Positions 1 through 5,793 of a stretch of DNA of 8,660 nt are shown here, piece after piece; the stretch's first letter is position 1, and each line of letters begins with the position of its first letter. This stretch comes from Candidatus Thorarchaeota archaeon (GTDB lineage Archaea; Asgardarchaeota; Thorarchaeia; Thorarchaeales; Thorarchaeaceae). Position numbers and translations under genes: made by a program. The stretch lies in NCBI GenBank assembly GCA_020355105.1, contig CP070658.1:701809-710468 (forward strand), given 5' to 3'. The notes beneath the pieces are model-generated. The model made no database searches and was not told the origin of the DNA. It worked only from the letters and a program-made list of their open reading frames with translations.

Positions 1-58
1 ACTTGAGGTGAAATATTAGGGGGCAAGGGAGAGCCCTGCTCTTCACCGAATTCAAAAG

Positions 59-1123
59 CTACTTCTCAAAGAAGTACTTGCCGCGTGAGTATATGGTTTC
101 ATCGCCAGCTTTGATTTCCCCCTCTTTCATGGACTTGATTATGTCTACATGGACTGCGCTCGTGTTGGTGCCGTTACAGTCTGGGTAGGCCCTTCCAAGC
201 GCACAATGGATAGTATCACCGATCTTCTCATCAAATAGCATGTTGAGCGTGTATCTCTTGATTCCGCGGTTGGTTCCGATGGCCATTTCGCCTAGCCTCT
301 TTGACCCCTCGTCAACCTCAAGAATCTCTTTGAGTACGTTCTCTGACTTCTCAGCGGAGTAATCGACGACTTCTCCCTTTTCGAACTTGAGCCGAACTCC
401 CTCGATGATCTTCCCTTGGAACATGAAAGGAATGTCGAAGTAGATATGACCTTCGACTGTGTCCTCCACTGGAGCTGTGAAGACCTCCCCAGACGGCATG
501 TTGTTCTTCCCGACCGAAGCCACCCATATGCGTCCTTCGGTGGAGGCGTGAAGATCAGTTTCAGGACCGACGTATCTGATGTCGTTGTGGTTCTCGAGGT
601 GTTCTTTCATCAGGTACATGTTCTTGCTTTCCTTCTCCCAGTCGATAAGCGTAGCACCGTATACGAAGTCACGGTACTGTTCGAGTCCCATGTTTGCCTG
701 CTGAGCAAGGGTTCTATTGGGGTGAACAGTCCCGACCCATCGTTTCTGAATCTGGATCTCGCCGATTTCTTTCTGCACTATCCGCCTCATCATAATCTTC
801 TTGGGGTCTACGTCTGCCAGAGCCTTTGTATTGACTGGCGAACTGATGCCTATCAAGACATCACTTTCTTCCAGAGCCGCTTTCACATGCTTTGGAAACA
901 GCTGAATGGTGTCATCGTCTGCCGCATCGAAGAAAGCCCTCTCGAACTCCTGGCTATTCATTATTACAGTCGGGCTTCCACCGGCCCTCGCCACGTATTT
1001 CGTCACTGCTGTGACAAGGTCATGTGCATCAGGGTTGGCTGTTATGATGACCATATCGCCTCTCTTCACTTCTGTCGACCATTCGACAAGTATCCTTGCG
1101 TGTTCATCAATTCGTGGGTCCAT
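59..1123 (-). CDS. M29-family metallo-aminopeptidase (AmpS/AmpT-like)
   Basis: Probable cytoplasmic two-metal exopeptidase that removes N-terminal residues from peptides, 354 aa. Family signatures are clear: the MPSGE motif ending in Glu213, GEMAIGTN with Glu279, IHCALGRAYP with His306, and AVHVD with His325 and Asp327. These are the likely metal ligands. The 66-residue spacing between the two glutamates equals the spacing I recall between Glu250 and Glu316 of the Thermus enzyme. The frame stays open upstream to a GTG at 1204, but the ATG at 1123 begins with MDPRI, the usual start of this family. It has a weak Shine-Dalgarno-like AGGACGG 8 nt ahead and a TATA-like box at 1163-1169. No signal peptide or membrane segment is visible. 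The stop codon is TAG. It is divergently transcribed from the DinB-like gene. Family assignment is firm; the peptide preference cannot be read from sequence. Confidence 0.92.
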   Translation of the reverse strand: MDPRIDEHARILVEWSTEVKRGDMVIITANPDAHDLVTAVTKYVARAGGSPTVIMNSQEFERAFFDAADDDTIQLFPKHVKAALEESDVLIGISSPVNTKALADVDPKKIMMRRIVQKEIGEIQIQKRWVGTVHPNRTLAQQANMGLEQYRDFVYGATLIDWEKESKNMYLMKEHLENHNDIRYVGPETDLHASTEGRIWVASVGKNNMPSGEVFTAPVEDTVEGHIYFDIPFMFQGKIIEGVRLKFEKGEVVDYSAEKSENVLKEILEVDEGSKRLGEMAIGTNRGIKRYTLNMLFDEKIGDTIHCALGRAYPDCNGTNTSAVHVDIIKSMKEGEIKAGDETIYSRGKYFFEK

Positions 1124-1162
1124 CTTCTGGTCCGTCCTATGGTCGGCCAAAGTAACCTCGAA

Positions 1163-1169
1163 GATATAG
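1163..1169 (-). promoter_or_regulatory. TATA-like box for the aminopeptidase gene
   Basis: CTATATC on the minus strand is centred about 43 bp upstream of the ATG at 1123. With the usual archaeal spacing of about 25 bp, transcription would start near 1140. That gives a leader of about 17 nt holding the Shine-Dalgarno-like AGGACGG (1132-1138). Assigned by pattern and position only. Confidence 0.45.
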
Positions 1170-1237
1170 CTTGTGGCCTGCGCTAGAGGGGCCGGGTCTG
1201 ACACCCACCTGTGCCCATGAGTGCCCGAAAGACCACA

Positions 1238-1245
1238 GATATATC
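1238..1245 (+). promoter_or_regulatory. TATA-like box for the DinB-like gene (leaderless)
   Basis: GATATATC is centred about 25 bp upstream of the ATG at 1267. This would place the transcription start at or very close to the start codon. It agrees with the lack of any convincing Shine-Dalgarno sequence before that ATG, so a leaderless mRNA is likely. Inference from spacing. Confidence 0.5.
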
Positions 1246-1266
1246 GAGAGAAGCCGTCCAGAGCTC

Positions 1267-1740
1267 ATGAAAGACGAATTGGCCAAAGCGCTTTTAGATG
1301 GACTCTATGGGAAGCACACACACCCCGACCCTGTGGATGCGGTGAGAGGCCTGACTTATGACACAGCCAGCCAGCGCGTGTCGGAGAAAGTCCATTCATC
1401 CCTCGACCTACTCTACCACCTGGTCTTCTGGCAAGATTTGTGTCTAGAGGCCGCACGTGGTGAGAAAGATGTCAAGTGGCCTGAGGCCGCCGGTGAGGAC
1501 TGGCCTCAACCTGGTTCTCAGATTGAATGGGATGTGCTTGTGAAGAGATTCAGGAAAGGGTTGAAGGAAGGCGAGAGAATTGTCGCGGAAGTTGATCTGG
1601 TGATGCCCCTCCCCGCCTGGCGCAACATCCCGATGCTAAGAGCGATGATAGTGCTTGCACAACACAACTCGTACCATCTCGGACAGATTGTTACCAATCG
1701 CATCGCTCAAGGAACCTGGCCTCCGCCTAAGCCTGAATAA
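1267..1740 (+). CDS. DinB/DUF664-family four-helix protein
   Basis: Small protein of 157 aa resembling the DinB/YfiT superfamily of metal-binding four-helix bundles. The C-terminal signature HNSYHLGQI carries His133 and His137; a third candidate metal ligand is His51 in LLYHLVFWQ. This His triad is typical of the superfamily, whose members include thiol-dependent S-transferases and many proteins of unknown role. I chose the ATG at 1267 because it gives the usual family length of about 150-170 aa and lies about 25 bp after a TATA-like box. An earlier in-frame ATG at 1171 would add 32 low-complexity residues and overlap the divergent promoter region. The stop TAA is separated by one base from the stop of the converging oxidoreductase gene, so the two transcripts probably overlap at their 3' ends. 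The substrate is unknown. Confidence 0.82.
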   Translation: MKDELAKALLDGLYGKHTHPDPVDAVRGLTYDTASQRVSEKVHSSLDLLYHLVFWQDLCLEAARGEKDVKWPEAAGEDWPQPGSQIEWDVLVKRFRKGLKEGERIVAEVDLVMPLPAWRNIPMLRAMIVLAQHNSYHLGQIVTNRIAQGTWPPPKPE

Positions 1741-1741
1741 T

Positions 1742-4144
1742 CTATCCTACAGATTGCTGGCTCTTGGTCACCCTTACAAGCACTGAGTTGAATCCGGGGG
1801 TATGACCGAATGCAGTGTGCCTGTCATCAGTAAGCACATTGACGTTTCCGTCGCTCTCCCACCAACCATCGCTCGACCATACAATTCTTGGGTCAATATC
1901 ATCATCGAGTTCTAGTCTAATCCTGCCAAGCTTTCCTCTACGGGACTCAACGTTCACATAGTCGCCATTCTTGAGTCCCAGTTTCCCGGCTGTGCTAGGA
2001 TGCATCCTGAGGATGGCCCTTCCATCAGAAACGCCTTTCTTCTCAGGCATGGTTATTGTTTCTGTGACAACGTTGTAGGGGCAAACGTCAAGTTCGCAGT
2101 CACGGCAGCCAATGCACTTTGTTATATCCCATTCCGGAACTAGAAGTGTCGTAATCTCTTCTGGGATTGGGATGGGATTCTCAGACATTGTCACTGCAAG
2201 CCCGTCTACCAGTAATCCCAGCTTGGCACGCATCTTCGCTTGAGTGTCCGACTCGTCAGTTACTCCTTTTTGCAGGAGGCTGGGGCTCGGACTAATCATC
2301 GTGATTGCTTCATCCGAGCACTCTTCTACACACTTCTTGCACGTCGTGCAGTGAGAGTAACTCTTGACTCCACCACCTACTTCGAGAGTCGTATACTGTG
2401 AGTGAAGCCTATCCCGTAACCTGCCAGTTATCATGATGTGCGGGTACTCCTCAAAAACCTGCGGGGTAGAAACTGGACTCTCGAAGGGTTCCGCGTGGAA
2501 GGGCAGAGGGTCATAGCCTCGTCTTTCCAATTCGGAAGAGTAGAGCTCGACCTTTCCGGTTGACGTAGCAAAGACTCGACCGGCAAATGGTATTGCTGGA
2601 CTACGCGTACGGAGACCCTCCGGGTGTCTCTTCAACTTCTCCAGAGTGATGTCCTTACAGTCATCTGAATCCAGCACGGCTTTGATGGCGTCGAGCTCAG
2701 TGATTTGAAAGTACTCTCCGATTCCTAACCTGTCTGCAAGCTCTGTCCAGATCTCAAGTTCGTGTTTGGCCTCGCCAAGAGGTTCTACAATCTTGGAAGC
2801 ATACTGAACTATCCTGTGAAGCTCGCTATGGACAACATTGTCATGCTCAAAGATGAAAGTAGCCGGCAACACGATGTCACAGAGCTTCGCAGTGTCAGTA
2901 AGTTCCAGATCAATGCAGACTTTGAAAGGTATCTTCTCCAGTCCCTGATGCGCCTTCTGCGTGTTTGGCCACTGAGTCACTGGACTCGCAGCCTGAATCA
3001 CAAGCACTTTGAGAGGACTCTCAGGTTGACTGAGGACATACTCCGGAATGTAAGTGCCGGATGGGACAACGGGTTGGATCGATGAATCGAGGAGGTGGTC
3101 CAAGGTCACGGTGCTTCCGTTGAATGGACTATTGTCTGATGAAAGGTACTGGAATCCACCGCCAGAAACTCCCAAGTATCCACAGATGGCCAGAAGGCTG
3201 TGAACTGCTCTTGCGGCCCAAGTGCCGTTATCATAGTGGTTCATACCCGCAGGCGCTGTCGTTATGAGTGCCGGACCGTGAGTGGCAAATGTGATGGCGA
3301 TTCTCTCAATCGTGTTGACATCAACCCATGTGATTTCGCTTACCCGTTCCTTGTCGTAGTCTGCCACGCGCTGCCTATACTGTTCGAACCCATGAACGTG
3401 ATTCTCGACGAAGTCCCGGTCGTACAAGTCTCGTGTTATGATCTCGTTGGCAATACCGAGAGCCAAGGCTCCGTCAGTGCCTGGTCTGATCGTGGTATAG
3501 ATGTCCGCCATCTTTGCATGAGGGGTCTTCCTGGGGTCAATCACGATCAGCTTTGCGCCGTTGTCAACAGCCACCTGAATGACGTTCTTGCTGTGGATGC
3601 TCGACTCGAACTTGTTAGTGCCCCATATCACGATGCACTTCGAATTTGCCCAATCACTCAGCTCATGAGGCGGAAACGGTCCCACGTTGAATCTCGCCCC
3701 CTCATATGCTCCCTCAAAACATATCTCAACTATTCCGGGAATCATCCTTGTTCCAAACGCGTTAGCAAATCTGGCTGCGTATCTGGGTGCCATTCCGTCA
3801 TTGCCCGAGCCAGAGTAGATCCCGACTGACTCCGCCCCATACATCTCCTTCGCGCTGTTCATCCTCTGCGCGATTTCATCAAATGCATCAGTCCAGCTGA
3901 TTCCCCTGAAAGCACCGTCGCTCTGCTTTCTTTGCGGATATAGGAGTCTGTCCTCAGAGTACATCCGCAGGACGTGGCCATAGCCCTTCGGGCAGCATCT
4001 GCCCAGAGTGTATGGATGGCTAGGATCCCCCTTCAATCGCACTATTCTACCTTCATCAACCTCAACAATTAAGGCGCACATGTCTGGACAATTCAACGCG
4101 CATGCCGAATGGTGCTCTCTCAGGGTCATTATCGGTGGGCTCAT
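1742..4144 (-). CDS. Molybdopterin oxidoreductase (DMSO-reductase superfamily) with inserted ferredoxin-like domain
   Basis: Large catalytic subunit of about 800 aa, numbered from the ATG at 4144. An N-terminal [4Fe-4S] motif has Cys15, Cys19, Cys23 and Cys51 (C-x3-C-x3-C-x27-C) followed by PKG, as in formate-dehydrogenase-like enzymes. Cys142 in VEICFEGAYEG is the best candidate for the Mo/W ligand; no selenocysteine is needed. The central MGD-binding part contains IDPRKT and RPGTDGALALG. The C-terminal MGD domain starts at MITGRLRDRLHSQ, is interrupted by a segment (about residues 590-705) with two more [4Fe-4S] motifs, and resumes at AILRMHPSTAGKLGLKNGD. There is no Tat signal, so it is probably cytoplasmic. 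Start is uncertain: a TTG at 4159 and an ATG at 4129 are also in frame and none has a strong Shine-Dalgarno. It lies 50 bp after the small barrel-protein gene, probably in one operon. The substrate is unassigned; no partner subunits are present. Confidence 0.9.
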   Translation of the reverse strand: MSPPIMTLREHHSACALNCPDMCALIVEVDEGRIVRLKGDPSHPYTLGRCCPKGYGHVLRMYSEDRLLYPQRKQSDGAFRGISWTDAFDEIAQRMNSAKEMYGAESVGIYSGSGNDGMAPRYAARFANAFGTRMIPGIVEICFEGAYEGARFNVGPFPPHELSDWANSKCIVIWGTNKFESSIHSKNVIQVAVDNGAKLIVIDPRKTPHAKMADIYTTIRPGTDGALALGIANEIITRDLYDRDFVENHVHGFEQYRQRVADYDKERVSEITWVDVNTIERIAITFATHGPALITTAPAGMNHYDNGTWAARAVHSLLAICGYLGVSGGGFQYLSSDNSPFNGSTVTLDHLLDSSIQPVVPSGTYIPEYVLSQPESPLKVLVIQAASPVTQWPNTQKAHQGLEKIPFKVCIDLELTDTAKLCDIVLPATFIFEHDNVVHSELHRIVQYASKIVEPLGEAKHELEIWTELADRLGIGEYFQITELDAIKAVLDSDDCKDITLEKLKRHPEGLRTRSPAIPFAGRVFATSTGKVELYSSELERRGYDPLPFHAEPFESPVSTPQVFEEYPHIMITGRLRDRLHSQYTTLEVGGGVKSYSHCTTCKKCVEECSDEAITMISPSPSLLQKGVTDESDTQAKMRAKLGLLVDGLAVTMSENPIPIPEEITTLLVPEWDITKCIGCRDCELDVCPYNVVTETITMPEKKGVSDGRAILRMHPSTAGKLGLKNGDYVNVESRRGKLGRIRLELDDDIDPRIVWSSDGWWESDGNVNVLTDDRHTAFGHTPGFNSVLVRVTKSQQSVG
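2030..2375 (-). other. Region coding a 2x[4Fe-4S] ferredoxin-like insertion within the oxidoreductase
   Basis: Two cysteine clusters lie inside the C-terminal MGD domain. The first is C-x2-C-x2-C-x3-C at residues 599-609 (codons at 2318-2350). The second is C-x2-C-x2-C-x4-C-P at residues 677-688 (codons at 2081-2116). They are separated by a linker of about 65 residues rich in Pro, Ser and Glu. Sequence on both sides matches the usual MGD domain, so this is an insertion and not a terminal fusion. It would extend an internal electron-transfer wire. Confidence 0.85.
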
Positions 4145-4194
4145 CCCCCGACTGGTCAATAACTCTTGCTGTGAAGCTTGTCGTGCTTCTTGGA

Positions 4195-4449
4195 CTAGTC
4201 TAGAAGATAGACCTTGTCTTTCTCCCTTACTCTGTCGCTGACCTTGATAGCAATCTCCTGCCCTGCTTCTCCTACTTGAATATCTGCCCTGTCAATCTGC
4301 ATGGAGGCCACATTCTGCTCAAAGTTGGTTGTAGTTCCTTCGACACTTATCTTGCTCCCAACCTTGAGTGTGTCCTCAAGCATTATTGCAGCAACACCTA
4401 TCTTGGCGAAGTACCTTGTGACTACTCCTACTAGCTTCTTGTCACTCAT
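4195..4449 (-). CDS. Translation elongation factor-like small beta-barrel protein
   Basis: An 84-aa protein resembling a free-standing domain 2 of translational GTPases (EF-Tu/EF-1A beta-barrel). Visible family features are VGVVTRYFAKIGVAAI at the N-terminus, DTLKVGSKISVEG, SMQIDR and the C-terminal KVSDRVREKDKVYLL. I recognise it as the 'elongation factor-like protein' of about 85-90 aa found in archaea. It has no GTPase domain, so it cannot be an elongation factor; its role is unknown. The ATG at 4449 has a good Shine-Dalgarno (GAGGT) 7 nt upstream. The stop is TAG. It is the first gene of a probable operon with the molybdopterin oxidoreductase and is divergent from the RHH regulator, sharing about 168 bp of upstream DNA with it. 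That DNA has two GTTAGGAA direct repeats and the candidate RHH operator. Confidence 0.85.
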   Translation of the reverse strand: MSDKKLVGVVTRYFAKIGVAAIMLEDTLKVGSKISVEGTTTNFEQNVASMQIDRADIQVGEAGQEIAIKVSDRVREKDKVYLLD

Positions 4450-4530
4450 ATCGGAGACCTCGCCCTGCCCTCTGTCCCGGCGCCTGAAAAGTCCTTTGCC
4501 CTACGTGTGGATTCCCCGTTACTGTCACCT

Positions 4531-4554
4531 GTTAGGAACTCTCGTTGTTAGGAA
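4531..4554 (+). repeat. Pair of 8-bp direct repeats (GTTAGGAA)
   Basis: GTTAGGAA occurs at 4531-4538 and again at 4547-4554, 16 bp apart start to start, in the divergent intergenic region between the barrel-protein gene and the RHH regulator. It could be a binding site affecting the minus-strand operon, or chance. It does not resemble the GTGAACA half-sites nearby. Confidence 0.4.
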
Positions 4555-4560
4555 TACTTA
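4553..4560 (+). promoter_or_regulatory. Possible TATA-like box for the RHH regulator gene
   Basis: AATACTTA lies about 60 bp upstream of the preferred ATG at 4618. Transcription starting about 25 bp downstream (near 4582) would put the inverted-repeat operator across and just beyond the promoter, suitable for autorepression. The match to an archaeal TATA consensus is poor. Confidence 0.3.
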
Positions 4561-4598
4561 TGTTCACGAGCTCCTAGGCAATACGTTATTGTGAACAT
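4560..4598. promoter_or_regulatory. Inverted-repeat operator candidate upstream of the RHH gene
   Basis: A perfect 8-bp inverted repeat: ATGTTCAC at 4560-4567 and GTGAACAT at 4591-4598, separated by 23 bp, so the half-site centres are about three helical turns apart. The same GTGAACA half-site recurs twice in the promoter region of the corrinoid-protein/methyltransferase operon. Widely spaced inverted half-sites are known for RHH repressors such as NikR. Probably bound by the RHH protein encoded immediately downstream; this is inference. Confidence 0.65.
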
Positions 4599-4603
4599 GC
4601 CAT

Positions 4604-4608
4604 GAGGG
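4604..4608 (+). promoter_or_regulatory. Ribosome binding site that selects the RHH gene start
   Basis: GAGGG directly abuts the first possible ATG (4609), is 3 nt from the second (4612) and 9 nt from the third (4618). Only the third has normal spacing, so translation probably begins at 4618. Confidence 0.55.
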
Positions 4609-4611
4609 ATG

Positions 4612-4629
4612 ATGTTCATGCAGGAACAT
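4612..4629. promoter_or_regulatory. Second inverted repeat overlapping the RHH gene start codon
   Basis: ATGTTC at 4612-4617 and GAACAT at 4624-4629 form a perfect 6-bp inverted repeat with a 6-bp spacer, spanning the ATG at 4618. It shares the TGTTC/GAACA core of the upstream operator and could be an extra repressor site at the translation start. A constraint from coding sequence cannot be excluded. Confidence 0.4.
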
Positions 4630-5751
4630 AGAGAGAGAAGTGTTTCCGGTGGAACCCGCAGGTCTACAGCGACTCGAGTTCATCTACATACCACAATCTC
4701 AGCTCGTACAAGAGAACTACTAAGAGAACTAGCCGGAGAAACCGGTCGCGTGAATGATGTCTTGGAAGAGGCTGTTGATTTCTTCAGCAAAAGGAAGGAT
4801 ATTCCCAGTTGCGACGAGTGTGAGGCAATGGAGGTTTCTAACCTGAGAAGGTCGCTTATTGACTCGGCTGACATGGGCCTTGTGAGTTCACGGATGCTTT
4901 CAGTCCTAGCAGACCTTGGCTGCTCACGTCTTGGATCGGCAGACCTAGTGACACAACTTAGGAAGATAGGCGCAGAACAGACGAAGCTCTTGCGAGGTTT
5001 GGGAACTGTTCCACAAGAGATGTGGCAGAACACATTCGATTCATTTGTCAGCAATATCAAGCTTCTTGAGCGAATGGGTTTGTTCAGGTCCCTTGAAATC
5101 CATCCTGAAAGAAAGAGAGTGCTAGCTACCGCCAAGTTGATGAGTGAGCAGCCAGAAATCCTTCTCGCCATGGTCCTCGCTGAATGGGATGAAGCTGGCT
5201 ACACAGTAGATGCTGAGATCGTGGCAGACAGTAAGATTAGTATCACGTGGGTTGAAATGCATGAATACGAGGAGAAGAAGGCGGCACGTGACGAAAGAGT
5301 TCGCAAGATGTGGGACAATCGTAGAGAGGCTTTTCTGCTGAAGGCTGGCCAAGATGGTGCTATCACGTTGAATCCGTCTCTGCTTGAATGGCTGGCGGAA
5401 CACAACATTGGCGATGCTCTGGACGAAAAGACGATTGTAGGTGTTAGGAACTTCATGGAGCACATTGACCCACTGGATTCTGGAGCTCCGAACGGTGTAC
5501 TCGAGCGTGTTAGAAGAGCCGGTATTGGGGTGACATCCTTCGGACTGCTGGAGAAGTGTGACGTACGCAGCGAGGGAGATCTTGTGAGGGTGCAAATGAG
5601 GTCTCGAACCTCTCTCATGAAAGACATGGGGGTGAAGATCCTACGAGCATTGCTCACCATGGAGAACATCGATGAGTTCACTCGTGAGGAGGGTGTGACA
5701 TCTGCTGTCCTCTATGTAGGAGAGAAGCCCGAGGTCGGAAGGAAGTATTAG
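4618..5751 (+). CDS. Ribbon-helix-helix DNA-binding regulator with long uncharacterised C-terminal part
   Basis: A 377-aa protein, starting at 4618 because that ATG has the only well-spaced Shine-Dalgarno; ATGs at 4609 and 4612 would add three residues. Residues about 20-60 look like an RHH (Arc/CopG/MetJ-type) domain: a basic strand (TRVHLHTTIS), a helix (ARTRELLRELAGETG) and a second helix after a turn (RVNDVLEEAVDFFSKRK). A C-x2-C pair (SCDEC, residues 65 and 68) follows at the domain junction. The remaining 300 residues are mostly helical with no membrane segment; I do not recognise them. A beta-rich end (DLVRVQMRSRTSLMKD) could be a ligand or oligomerisation domain. Inverted GTGAACA-type sites precede the gene and recur before the methyltransferase operon, so it is probably an autoregulated, local regulator of that operon. 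The stop is TAG. It converges on the methyltransferase gene with 42 bp between the ends, where I see no clear terminator. Confidence 0.75.
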   Translation: MQEHRERSVSGGTRRSTATRVHLHTTISARTRELLRELAGETGRVNDVLEEAVDFFSKRKDIPSCDECEAMEVSNLRRSLIDSADMGLVSSRMLSVLADLGCSRLGSADLVTQLRKIGAEQTKLLRGLGTVPQEMWQNTFDSFVSNIKLLERMGLFRSLEIHPERKRVLATAKLMSEQPEILLAMVLAEWDEAGYTVDAEIVADSKISITWVEMHEYEEKKAARDERVRKMWDNRREAFLLKAGQDGAITLNPSLLEWLAEHNIGDALDEKTIVGVRNFMEHIDPLDSGAPNGVLERVRRAGIGVTSFGLLEKCDVRSEGDLVRVQMRSRTSLMKDMGVKILRALLTMENIDEFTREEGVTSAVLYVGEKPEVGRKY

Positions 5752-5793
5752 GTATTGTCCGGTGCACGATTCTTTCTCAGGAACTTTCCCACT

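Noticed and set aside
30..42. Small hairpin (AGAGC-CCT-GCTCT) downstream of the aminopeptidase stop, as a terminator.
   Set aside because: The stem is only 5 bp and no T-run follows on the minus strand; archaeal termination does not need such hairpins.
722..728. A GTGAACA copy inside the aminopeptidase gene as an operator.
   Set aside because: It is a single isolated half-site in a coding region, at the frequency expected by chance.
416..1186. A 256-codon open frame on the plus strand opposite the aminopeptidase gene.
   Set aside because: Its product is Cys/His-rich with no family resemblance. The opposite strand encodes a clear M29 peptidase with all ligands, so this is an antisense shadow.
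3200..3829. A 209-codon open frame opposite the oxidoreductase.
   Set aside because: It is antisense to well-conserved molybdopterin-domain sequence, has no recognisable motif and no plausible promoter.
1742..4159. Selenocysteine or an internal recoded stop in the oxidoreductase.
   Set aside because: The frame has no internal stop and Cys142 occupies the likely metal-ligand position.
4680..5681. Several minus-strand open frames of about 160 codons opposite the RHH regulator.
   Set aside because: They overlap one another in different frames and have Ser/Arg-rich compositions typical of reverse-complement shadows. The plus-strand gene has an RHH domain, a ribosome site and operators.
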